A DNA stretch of 64,000 bases. Origin: Acanthamoeba lenticulata (taxonomy: Eukaryota > Discosea > Longamoebia > Acanthamoebidae). Below are positions 24,688 to 34,500 of this stretch, piece by piece. Under the pieces are notes generated by a model. The model did not search any database. It was not told where the DNA came from and saw only the letters and a list, made by a program, of their open reading frames with translations. The stretch covers positions 1-64,000 of the forward strand of contig NAVB01000035.1 of the NCBI GenBank assembly GCA_002179805.1. Reading direction: 5' to 3'. How positions within the stretch are numbered: position 1 is the first letter of the stretch; every line of letters begins with the position of its first letter. The translations under genes were made by a program, and so were the position numbers.

Positions 24688-24930
24688 ATGGACCTGCTCA
24701 ACAAGGCTAAGGAGACCGTTGAGAAGACTGCCGAGGAGGCCACTACTAAAGTGCTGAACACTGCCGGAGAAGAGATACAAAAAGCGACCAAGGCCGAAAA
24801 GGAGGAGTACAAGTGCCCCAAGTGCGGTGAACCAGTCTGGGTCTTCAAGGGAGCCCCTAAAATCTCGTGCAACGCATGCAACGCTCCCTTATACCTTGAC
24901 CTGGCCAAGGGCGCGCTCCTTGCGAGCTAA
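24688..24930 (+). CDS. Small zinc-ribbon protein with N-terminal amphipathic helix
   Basis: Single-exon gene of 80 codons. Residues 1-40 form a charged, Ala/Lys/Glu-rich helix (KETVEKTAEEATTKVLNTAG) like stress-associated or apolipoprotein-like repeats. Residues 46-70 hold a zinc ribbon with two pairs, CPKCGE and CNACNAP, spaced by about 15 residues. No membrane segment or signal peptide is seen. The short leader and clear promoter elements suggest good expression. The role is unknown; zinc binding is a firm inference from the two CxxC knuckles. Confidence 0.8.
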   Translation: MDLLNKAKETVEKTAEEATTKVLNTAGEEIQKATKAEKEEYKCPKCGEPVWVFKGAPKISCNACNAPLYLDLAKGALLAS

Positions 24931-25051
24931 TCTGTGGCCAACGTCTTGTTACGAGCCGACTCGTTGCTACACTTAGAAACAACAACTCTACCGCAAACGT
25001 TTGGGCGTTTTTCAACTACAAACCACATTGAAGGATGCAAAAAAGAGAGTT

Positions 25052-26071
25052 TTAGAGATGGTCGTCACGGTCAATCTGGCTGGGCGGAACGGCGCCACGG
25101 CGTAGGGTGCCGAGCGCGGTCGCGAGCTTGGTGTGGGAGGTCTCCGCGGCCCACTGGGTGAACTTCTTCTCCTTCTTCAAGCGCCAGCGCTTGACGCGCT
25201 TCTTCTCAAGGGCCATCTCCTTGAGGATGGCCTTCTTGTGGCGAGCGGCTTCGATCTCGAGAAGGTCGTTGTCCAGCGGCGTCGTGCCGGTGAGGAACTC
25301 ACAGCAGACGTTGCAGGCTTTCATGTGGCGCGGCATGAGGCAGTTGATGACGCGGTCGGTCGGGCCGAAAGCGACAACGCCGTAGATGCAGCAGACCCAA
25401 ATGAAGGCAAAGATGGTGAAGGTGTAGATCACAATTTTGAAGCTCTCGGGCAAAGCGGTCGCTTGGTAGACCAAGAGGTTGATGCCGATTGAGAACAGCA
25501 GGACGGAGAAACGGCAGCCCCACTGGGACAAAGGCATGAAGGCGCGGTGCCAGGGCTCGTAGGTGTGCGCCGACGTCGTCTTGGCCATGTGCAATGTGAC
25601 CACCGAGAGGAACACGTTCACGACGAAGCTGAGAAGGATGAGGAAGACGGCCCAGGAGAGTCCGAGAGAGAACTCAGCAGTACCGCCGGGGTCGTTCTTC
25701 AGGTAATCCGACAAGATGAAGCCCTCAAAACCGATGAGCAATGTGCTGAAGTTGAAGTAGGTATTGTACTGCTCAGCGGCCTCCGTGCTTGCTCCGTTCC
25801 ACTTCTCGAGTGCCGCCTCTCGAGCCCTCACGAGCCATTCTTCCGTACACAACGCCTCGCGGCACTGCCCCCAACATCCGTCGGGGATGTCCTCCGGGTC
25901 CGGGTCCTGCTCGAGCTCCTGATGCAGCTCAGCCCGCTCCAAGTCCTCCAGCTTGTTCATCTCATGATTTTCCTCTTCTTCATCCTCTCCTCGATTCCAC
26001 ATCGCCAGCTTCTGCAGCGCCCGCGACGAGGCCGACCGCTTGGGCTTATCGTGGTCCTGGTTGGACGCCAT
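25052..26071 (-). CDS. Four-helix integral membrane protein, unrecognised
   Basis: One uninterrupted reading frame of 339 codons from ATG 26071. The first ~115 residues are hydrophilic and acidic (GEDEEEENHEMN) with a small Cys cluster (GCWGQCREALCTEEW). Four hydrophobic helices follow: STLLIGFEGFILSDYL, LSWAVFLILLSFVVNVFLSV, RFSVLLFSIGINLLVYQA and KIVIYTFTIFAFIWVCCIYG. The C-terminus is a Lys/Arg-rich cytoplasmic helix of about 90 residues. The layout (N and C inside, four helices, first helix Phe/Ser-rich) loosely recalls Orai-type Ca2+ channels, but I see no convincing acidic pore motif, so I do not assign it. Absence of introns is unusual here. It is divergent from the cathepsin gene. Confidence 0.75.
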   Translation of the reverse strand: MASNQDHDKPKRSASSRALQKLAMWNRGEDEEEENHEMNKLEDLERAELHQELEQDPDPEDIPDGCWGQCREALCTEEWLVRAREAALEKWNGASTEAAEQYNTYFNFSTLLIGFEGFILSDYLKNDPGGTAEFSLGLSWAVFLILLSFVVNVFLSVVTLHMAKTTSAHTYEPWHRAFMPLSQWGCRFSVLLFSIGINLLVYQATALPESFKIVIYTFTIFAFIWVCCIYGVVAFGPTDRVINCLMPRHMKACNVCCEFLTGTTPLDNDLLEIEAARHKKAILKEMALEKKRVKRWRLKKEKKFTQWAAETSHTKLATALGTLRRGAVPPSQIDRDDHL

Positions 26072-26425
26072 TCCACCGCAAGATGTGAACTTGTTGTATG
26101 TCGTTGGTTTGAGTTCTTCAACGAGTCTTTTGAGGGCGGTTTCACGCCCGCACCCACACGTGTTCTTCTCCAAACCAGCCCCTATTGGGAAAGTGGCGCC
26201 AAAAGGTTGCACTGCGACAGTGAAATAAAATATGTCGACGCGATGCTGACGTCATCCCACCACGCATCACGACGAAAGCGTGATGTCCTGTTGAAGCAGA
26301 AAACGCGCACGAGGTTTCACACTTATAGAACGCGCCGAGACAACTGGCACGAGCCTCCGGGACCACCACAACCTTCGCCCCACCTCTGTCTTTTTCTATC
26401 CCTTTCTTGTCGCGTAAGCATCAAC
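26072..26425. promoter_or_regulatory. Shared divergent promoter region
   Basis: 354 bp separates the start codons of the four-helix membrane protein (minus) and the cathepsin (plus). On the cathepsin side a TTATAGAA stretch at about 26323 could serve as a TATA-like element. No other clear motif is seen. Confidence 0.3.
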
Positions 26426-27887
26426 ATGAAGACTGGCCTCATTTTGCTGGGCCTATGCCTGGCTTCTCTCGCCCTACTGGCCTCTGCCGACGGCCGTCGC
26501 ACGACCCCGTGGCACGCTCTTGGCAGTACACACTTCCACTAAATGGGGAAACATTTGTTCGTAATTAACTCAATAATTGCTGCTGCAGGCTACACGTTTG
26601 ATGCCTACGTGAAGGAGTTCCACAAGAGCTACGCTTCGATCGACGAGTACGAGTCGCGCCGTGGCATGTTCGAGGACCGCCTGGCCAAGATCCGCGCCCA
26701 CAACGCCGACCCGACCAAATCGTGGAAGGAGGGCGTCAACCACCTCACCGACCGCACCGAGGCCGAGCTCCGCCAGCTGCGCGGCTACAAGGCATCGGCC
26801 CAGGCGCCGTCCCGCTTCAGCACGGCCCCCGTCCCGGAGGCCATCCGCAACTTTGACGCCAGCAAGGCCCCTTCCCACGTCGATTGGCGCGAGAAGGGCG
26901 TCGTGACGCCGGTCAAGGATCAGGGCCAGTGCGGTTCGTGCTGGACCTTTGCCACTGCCGAGACCATCGAGAGCCACTGGGGTACGTCTCATCATTTTCA
27001 TTATTAATTAATAAATATTTGATTTTTTAAAATACCAATAAAATACAATATTTTTTACTAATTTTTGGGTGTTTTTTGCAGCGCTCAAGACGGGTCAGCT
27101 GGCCGTGCTCTCGGAGCAGCAGATCCTCGACTGCACGCCCAACCCGGACCAGTGCGGAGGCACCGGTGGCTGCGCCGGTGGCACGGCTGAGCTCGCGATG
27201 AGTCGCATCATCGACATGGGCGGCCTGGCCTCGGAGTGGACGTTCCCCTACCGCTCGTACTGGGGCGAGAACTTCAAGACCTGCAACTTCTCGCGCACGC
27301 ACACCCCGCCTGCCGCCAAGATCTCCAACTATGTCAAGCTGCCCTCCAACGAGCACCTGCCCCTCCTCGCCGTACGTCGTCTTGTCGTTTTCGCTCTACA
27401 TAACTCCGATCGCTAAATTTACTTCGTTCTTTGTTGCGCGCGCGAGCAGGCCATCGCCACGCAGGGCCCGATCGCCATCAGCGTTGATGCGTCGTCGTGG
27501 TCGTCCTACGAGTCGGGCGTCTACAACGGCTGCAACCAGACGCATCCGGACATTGACCACGCCGTCCAGCTCGTGGGCTACGGCATCGACCCGCAGCACG
27601 GCGAGTACTGGCTCGTCCGCAACTCGTGGAGCCCCGCCTGGGGCGAGTCCGGCTACATTCGCCTGAGCGTCTCCTCGTCGCCCCACTGCGGCACCGACCT
27701 CAACCCCGCCGTACGGCTCCTTCTTCTCCGAGCTTTGGCCACGACGACCGCTGACCTGTTTTATTTTATTTTATTTTATTTTATTTATGCATTGCAGGAC
27801 GGTACGGGCTGCAAGGGCGGGCCGCCCACACAGACGGTCTGCGGCACCTGCGGCATCCTCTTTGACAACTCCTACCCCATTGTGTAA
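26426..27887 (+). CDS. Cathepsin L-like papain-family (C1A) cysteine protease precursor
   Basis: Five exons (26426-26525, 26589-26981, 27082-27371, 27450-27710, 27798-27887) sum to exactly 378 codons. The signal peptide is [20 protein letters not shown]. The propeptide has an I29-like pattern ([27 protein letters not shown]). The mature enzyme starts near [18 protein letters not shown]. Catalytic residues are all present: oxyanion Gln and nucleophile Cys in [10 protein letters not shown], His in [12 protein letters not shown], Asn in [17 protein letters not shown] and disulphide cysteines are conserved. After the domain there is a short Cys-rich tail (GTGCKGG, TVCGTCG) ending SYPIV. It is probably lysosomal or secreted, active in phagosomal digestion or encystment as is usual for amoebae. 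Confidence 0.93.
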
Positions 27888-28029
27888 AAAGAAAAAGGGA
27901 TCCCTTGTGTAAACACTTGAGCGCAGCGACATCATGAATACACGGCAATGATGCGCTACAAAAGACCACATCTTTTAGACAATTGTTGATATTTATTTAT
28001 TTATTTTGATAACTAAGTGGTGCTTCACC

Positions 28030-29760
28030 CTAAAAAAGGTCGAAGCCTTCCACCATGAGGCGGTCGTCACGCGCGCCCGCTTGCAGGAGGTAGGCGACGA
28101 CCTCGTCGTGCTGGCCGCGGAGGGCCGCGCCGAGCGGCGACACGTTGGTGTTTCCGCGGTTGTTGACGTCGGCGCCGGCGCGCTCGACGAGCAGCCGCAC
28201 GGTCTCCAGAGCAGCGTTGGCCGCGGCGTGCTTGAGCGGCGTGTTCCCGTTCTGGTCGACCGCCTCCACCTTGGCGCCAGCGTCGAGCAACAGCTGCGTG
28301 TTTTTTGTTTTGTTTTGTTTTGTTTTTTTTTTGACTTTAAAAAACGAAGATAAATATTAATAGAAAAAATGGAGGAGGTACGAGAGCAAGTTGCGCGTTG
28401 TCGTCGGAGGCGGCCAACATGAGGGGCGTGCGAGACCTAAAGTCGTGCAAGTCTGGATCGACGCCGCTGCGCAGCAGAAGACGTACGATATCCGTGTGCC
28501 CGTGCGTCGCCGCCCTGTGCTCCAGCGCGCGACAAACGTTCGTCGACACAAGACAACCGCCAACAACGCAGGGCCGCACGCACCGGATGATGGCCTCGGG
28601 AAACTTGACGCGGCGCGCCAGGAACAGCTTCACGACCGCTGGATGGCCACCTATGCATGCGCTGAGGAACGCGTCCTTGAGGAGCACCGTCTCGCCGTGC
28701 AGCGCCTGCGCCCCCGCGAAAGTGTGAGTCGTCTAGCGTCAGCTTGGAAGAGCGGATTCGCTCGGCGGGTCGTCGTACGGCGCCCATGTCGAGGCAGAGG
28801 CTCACGACCTCCCGCGCACCGTTCTTGGCGGCCTGTACGAGCGCCAACGGCAGGACGGCCACGTCGTCCTCGGCGCCCTTCTCGCTCAGCCACGCTCGCA
28901 TCAGCTGGTCGTAATTCCTCTGCTCCAAGGAGATGACGATGAGCACTAGTGCCATGCTTAGTGTGGTTGATCGGTGGATGAAGGGGAGACTGGCGCACGA
29001 TCGCGGCCCACAAGTAGCGTTTGTGGTTATGGACGTGCGCGCTTTGCTTCAGGGCGTGCCAGTGGGCCTTGTTGAGCTTGTCCGCCTCTTCCCGCGCGGC
29101 GGCGCGCATACCACACACCTTCAGCAGAGCCGCGACACACTTTAGGCGCCAGTCGCAGCTGACACTGCGGACGCCGGAGCCAGTGCCGGGACGCCAGTGG
29201 GCGGTCTCCTTGTTGTAGCGCAGAGGCGGCGCGTCGGCGGGCCGCTCGAGGGGCGGCACGGGCCCAAAGTGGAGTCGGTGGAGGAGGTGCCACAAGGAGT
29301 CGTTTTGGGTGAGCGCAAAATGCCACGCGCGACACACGACGGACAGCTGGAGCAGCTCGTGCATGGGCAAGAACTGGAACACATGCTCCTGCACTTCCAA
29401 CGGCAGCTGGTTGAAGCGGTCCTCTTTACCTTCTTCTTTGTCGACCTTCGGGGCGGACGTCCGACGCCTCTTTGCCAGCCGAGGTTGAGGAAGAGACGCT
29501 TTAAGCTCTTCTTCTCGGCTTCGTTTTTGTTTTTGCTGGACTTCCGCACTGCCGTTGGCATCTCTTCTTGACGCCGAGTCCTCTTCACCACCAAGGGCAC
29601 TTTCTGCTCCTGCGAGGTCGTAACCCACCGAATCGGCCCTTAAACTCACTTGTCCGCCACGAGCGGGGCTCACGCAAGAGATAAATAAGTCCTCCACACC
29701 GCGGCTTGAATCGAGCTGCAGAGTGACAGTCCACTCCCCGAAGCGCAGTATCTTCTTCAT
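28030..29760 (-). CDS. F-box protein with C-terminal ankyrin repeats
   Basis: The first exon from ATG 29760 encodes a charged, Lys/Arg-rich N-terminus and then an F-box-like segment (FNQLPLEVQEHVFQFLPMHE, LLQLSVVCRAWHFAL) followed by DSLWHLLHRLHFG. After introns (near 28960, 28730, 28560 and 28375-28290) come at least four ankyrin repeats: ALVQAAKNGAREVVSLCLDM, HTDIVRLLLRSGVDPDLHD, NTPLKHAAANAALETVRLL and VSPLGAALRGQHDEVVAYLL. F-box plus ankyrin suggests a substrate adaptor of an SCF-type ubiquitin ligase, with ankyrins binding the target; this is inferred from domains. Exact splice sites are not all resolved. Confidence 0.75.
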
Positions 29761-29847
29761 CTTGCGGCGTGAAACTATGGTAGGACTTCTCAGAAATATT
29801 CTTTTTAATTTTTTCTCCCTTTTTTTTGGATCAACGCCACAGACTGG

Positions 29848-30432
29848 CTACTGGCCAGCAGGCTGCGCGGGCTTCGCGGCTGAAGCAGGCTGTTCTGCGG
29901 CTGGCTTAAGTGCTGCGACGCGTGCTGTCAAGGCTTCTATCAGTGCCTTGAGCGCGTTCACCTCCGCCTTGAGTCTATCTTGTTCCTCCACTGCCCGACC
30001 AGCAGCTTCTTCAAGAAGCTTCATCTTCTCCTCGGGACTGAGCTCGTGAGCATCCAGTTGGACGGAGAAGCGGACATCGTCGACGAAGACAGGCGCGGTG
30101 AAGGTCAGCGTTGCTTTGTCGCCTTCGCGGGTCAGTTCAACGCTCAGATTGGCCTTCTCCTTGTCGATGCATCCGCGCATGGTGCGAAACAGGTAGACTA
30201 GGGGTAAGTTGCGGCCAGTCACATCGTCTTGCGAATGAATGTCGTGCGAGAAGGCTGTGGCCTGAAGAGGCTTGTTGCGGGGGGCAGGACACGTGAGTGT
30301 GCACTTGATACAGGTTTTGAACAACTTAAAGGCGATCTTGTTGTCGTTCAGAGTGCGCTCGAAGTTGTCCTCCTCTTCTTGCTGCGGAGCTTGGATGATC
30401 TGTTCTTGTGCGTTGTCTTCACGATTTGCCAT
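29848..30432 (-). CDS. Coiled-coil protein of 194 residues, unrecognised
   Basis: Intronless frame starting at ATG 30432; an upstream in-frame TTG at 30447 is not a likely start. The N-terminal half holds two CxxC-like pairs (CIKCTLTCPAP) and a beta-rich stretch (KATLTFTAPVFVDDVRFSVQ). The C-terminal half is a coiled coil (EEKMKLLEEAAGRAVEEQDR, then LKAEVNALKALIEALTARV) with an Ala/Pro-rich tail. No membrane segment is seen. I do not recognise the family. It sits between an F-box/ankyrin gene and a hemerythrin gene, all minus strand. Confidence 0.65.
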   Translation of the reverse strand: MANREDNAQEQIIQAPQQEEEDNFERTLNDNKIAFKLFKTCIKCTLTCPAPRNKPLQATAFSHDIHSQDDVTGRNLPLVYLFRTMRGCIDKEKANLSVELTREGDKATLTFTAPVFVDDVRFSVQLDAHELSPEEKMKLLEEAAGRAVEEQDRLKAEVNALKALIEALTARVAALKPAAEQPASAAKPAQPAGQ

Positions 30433-30673
30433 TGTGGCTGCTTTCAAGCAAGGTAGTGTCTATTTAACCTCCCTGGTCACCCGTCACAGCTGACAGTTCT
30501 CCAGCCTAGCGTCGGCAGAGAAACAGGTGAGTCATGGACCACTTTTGTGCTGTTCTATACAGATCTCCGGGTGGTAGGATTGTTGGCTGCATCTGCCTTT
30601 TGGTTGGAGAACTTCTGCGGAAAAGAAAAACTTCGGCCGAACTCATGACCCCTTTTGTCACAAAAAAGAAGAA

Positions 30674-31297
30674 TTAAAAGGGCATGTTGCGCCATTCGTC
30701 AAGAGTCCAGTACTTCTTGACGTTTGAGGCCGAGAGATTGGCCACTTCATGGTCCATGTGGTTGAAGAGAGTTTCCCGGAAGGCGTCCATGATCGCTCGC
30801 AGCTGCGCCGGATCGAACGTGTGCGGCTGCGCCTGAACCTCGCGCAAGTAGGCCGCGTAGGCATCCAGCCCGTCGTGGATCGCATCGTGCTCGGCCGGAT
30901 GTTCGTTGGCAAACTCAGGCATTCGCTGGGCCAGCACTGCCAGCGTAGCCCCATCAGCCCTTGAGTCTCCAAACAGCCGCTTGGTAGCGCAACGAACCAG
31001 GAAAAATGGATTGAGTCTCTATGCTGTGGTGCATGCGGATGTGTGAATTGAGCTGGCCGGCCAGGACCAAGAAGCGCCTAAGTGCTGTGGCATCTTTGGG
31101 TTTGGACGCCTCCTGCGCACAGCGGTATATAGCTGTGAGGACTGGGGAAAGAAGACGTGATTTGAATTTGTGGGAGTTACCTCGTAGATATGGTTGAATT
31201 GGGCCTTGAAGTGGGAGTGAAACGATTGCATTACAGAGTGCATGCGCTCCCATTCCTTCTCCTCCTCCGCCGATTTCCTCATTTCCATGTCAGCCAT
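30674..31297 (-). CDS. Hemerythrin-like (HHE cation-binding) domain protein
   Basis: The start is ATG 31297 (MADMEMRKSAEEEKEW). Exon 1 ends near ...HFKAQFNHIYE; exon 2 carries LNSHIRMHHSIETQSIFP; exon 3 carries NEHPAEHDAIHDGLDAYAAY and LFNHMDHEVANL. The spaced H..., HH..E, H...H and H..HE motifs over four helices are those of hemerythrin-type di-iron or cation-binding proteins. Such proteins bind O2, NO or iron, so a role in oxygen or nitrosative stress is a family-level inference. The second intron, if spliced as the frames require, would be only about 34 nt (near 30965-31000), unusually short; an indel there is the alternative. Confidence 0.8.
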
Positions 31298-31547
31298 ATT
31301 TGCCAAGAATGAGTCACTGCTAATTGTGAAATTACTGGCAAGGAAGACCTGGTCGAGAGGAAAGGTCAAGGCTTCTTCTGGCGCGTTGGCGCAGACTCAC
31401 CCGCTCCGCCCAGAAGAACTCATTTTTGCTGCTTTTCCTCAAGGAAAAGCGCCTTTTCTGAAAGAAAGAGAGCTCAAAAAAAGCCAAATATTTTGAACTG
31501 AAAAACACAGAAAATACAACGTAACAGGAAAAAGACAAAAGCAAAGA

Positions 31548-34500
31548 ATGGAGGCCAGGATGCTAAGGCCTTCCAACAGCGATGCGGGGGCGCCGTGGGC
31601 TTCTTCTGCATCCGTTCCCGACTTCACGGCACTGTTGCAGTTGGTGGCCACGCCCGAGCGGGTGCGTGCGACAGCGGCATTGGACAGGATTTCGCGCAGC
31701 ACCGACCAGATTCTGGAGCTGCTTCGCGCCATTCACGCTCAATTCACGCAGCGGATCACTTCCTCATCGTCCTCCTCCGACAGCGAGGGTGCCGCCACGT
31801 CGCAGCTGCCCGACCTGCAGCACGTCGTGCTGCTATGCCGCTACGTGCTGGTCCACCTGCGCGCCAAGAATCGATGGGAGTTCTACCCGCTCAACATGGG
31901 CACCGTGTGGCAGGCCATGTTCGGGCTGGCCGGGGCTGCGCTGCAGCTGGTCTATACGGACCCGAGCCTCGAGGCCGCCGTGCGGCGCGAGCTGGCCGGC
32001 CTGGTTCCGTCCATCATGATGATGAGCGGCGCCGTGGCCGTCAACGAGGACGAGCCCCTGTGGGCGCGGCTGATCGAGACCATGCTCGTACAGGCCAACT
32101 GGTATACGAGCGAGCGCCGGGCCGCCGTCCACGGCTGGTTCGGGGCCGACGAGGCCGCCCGGCGCGCGCGGCACGCCGAGCTCGAGGTCATCACGCTGGG
32201 CCTGCTGAGCCAGGTCATGCGCTTCTTCCCCGGCATGGGCTACGGCAGCGAGCACACCGACGCCGTACTCCGGAGCCAGCTCCAGCCGACCCTGGCCGCC
32301 GCGCTCGACGCCGACCGGCCGCTCGCCGTCCGCCAGGCGGGCCTCGTGGCCGCCAACACCGTCGCCAGCGTGCAGGAGCCCGACCTGCCCATACCGCTGC
32401 ACGAGTACATGCCCGCCATGCTCGAGGTCCTCCTCGAGCTCAGCGAGGCCGCCGAGCACCAGCTCCTGGCCGAGGCCATCAGCAGCTTCCAGAACGTGGC
32501 CATGCTCCTGTTGCCGGAGCACCTGGGCACCTTCCTCGACGCCATGCTGGGCTTTGCCACGTCCCGGTCACTGCCCAACAGGGTTCGCTCGATGGCCTTT
32601 ACCTTTGTGTCGGACCTGGCCGAGGTGCGCGTCTCTCCTCTCCTCGTTTTCGTTGTACTCGTCGTCGTTTCTCGTCTCGTTGGCTGAGCCTGTGAGCCGG
32701 CGGTCATCGCAGGCGGCGCCGCACAAGCTGAAGAAGATGACGGACTTCACTCGAAACGCCTTCAGCGTCGCCATCCACTTGTACCTCGAGGTATGCCACC
32801 TATGCTGCATAGTTCAAGTTTTTATTTCAAATAATTCTATTAATAATGCAAAAATAAATCATTAAAAATCTAATGTTGGGGGCAGGTGGACGAGGAGAGC
32901 TTGATCTGGTCGTACGATGAAGAGAAGGAGATTGATGAAGAGGCCGGCTTGGGTGATGAGTGTGATGAAGATGAGGACGAGGACGACAACTACGGCAGCG
33001 GCCACGATGGCCGTCACAATGCTGACGGCGGCGAGGACGGCATGGATGAAGAAGCCGAGGCCGAAGCCGAGGGCGAGGAGGCTCCCTCCCACCGGCCGCC
33101 CAAGCGACAACGCCTCGAGAACGGAGAAGAAGACGAGAACGAAGACGAGGAAGAGGAAGGAGAAGAAGAGGAGGACGAAATGGAGGCCGAGACGGAGGCC
33201 GAGGCCGAGAGCAACGCTCGCCGCAACACCAACAACAGTAGAAGCGGCAGTGGCGGCGAAGGCGGCGCCAGCTTCGCCGGCGGGGCGCAGTCGACGCGCG
33301 AACACCGGACGCGAAGCGACTGGGAGGACAGCCCAGAGGCCGTGGCCGAGGCCGGCCTCTCCTCGCTCGCTCTCGCCTTTGGTACGTTGTCCTTTTTTTT
33401 TATTTTTCTTATATTCAAATTGCATTTTTTGTAATTAATCTTATGACTATTTCCTCCCTCACAGGGAGCAAGGTGACGGTGCCGATATGCATGAGGTGGG
33501 TGTATCTGTTCCGCCAAAGCGACGACTGGAAGTACCGCTACGCCGCCTTCATGTGCCTCTTTGCCATCATCGAGGTGCTTCTTCTTTCTTGCTTGCTTCC
33601 ACTTCGCCCGCCGTCGTCTCTGGGCTGACGTGGCGTGGCGTGCAGGGCTGCGAACGCGAGTTTTCGCGGGACGCGAGCCACCTGGCGCATCTGGTGGTCA
33701 ACGCTATGCGCGACCCACACCCACGCGTGCGCTACGCCGCTTGCGGCTGCATCGCCCAGCTCGCTCTCAACCTCAAACGCGTACCGATCCAAAACAATTT
33801 TACTTATTTGAACGATAACTATGTGCAACGTAACTGAAATTCTTTGGTTTGCGCACGCGCAGGGCACACCGTTCCAGGTCCAGTACCACGGGCTCATCAT
33901 TCGGGCGCTCATGGCCGGGGTGCAGGACCCCAACGCCCACGTCCAGGAGCGCTCCTGCCAGGCGCTGGTTCGCCGCTGCAAAAATACTTTTTATTATTGG
34001 TTTTATCAGTATTTTATCATTTTCTTTTATTATTATTATTATTTTCTAAAATTGATAATAATGTGGTGATGAAGGTGAACGTGTTCGAGGAAGAGATGCC
34101 AGAGCTGCTGCACCCGTTCGACGAGCGCGAGCGGGCGATGATCATGAAGTGGTGGGAGGAGCTCCTGGAGAAGCTGCTCGACCTCACCCGCACCGACAAC
34201 AAGCGCCTCAAGCAAGCTGCCATCATCGCCGTCGCGGCCATGGCCGACTCTCTCAAGGACAAATTTTCTCCGGTACATTCTTTTCATACCTTTTTTTAAA
34301 ATTCGTTATTCGAATCATTTAATGATTTCTTTTTTTTCTTTTTAAAATAGTTTTATGAGCGATTTGCGCCGACTTGTCTGGCCATTTTGCGACGCGAGCG
34401 GCCGGCCGTGACGCTGCGGGACAAGAAGCTGGCCGCGCGGGCGCTCGAGTGCATCACGCAGATGGCCCTCTCCGTCGGCCCCACACCGGAGAACCGCTAC

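Noticed and set aside
25052..26071. Orai-type Ca2+ channel
   Set aside because: Four helices and topology fit loosely, but the pore-lining acidic residue and conserved basic ring before TM1 are not evident.
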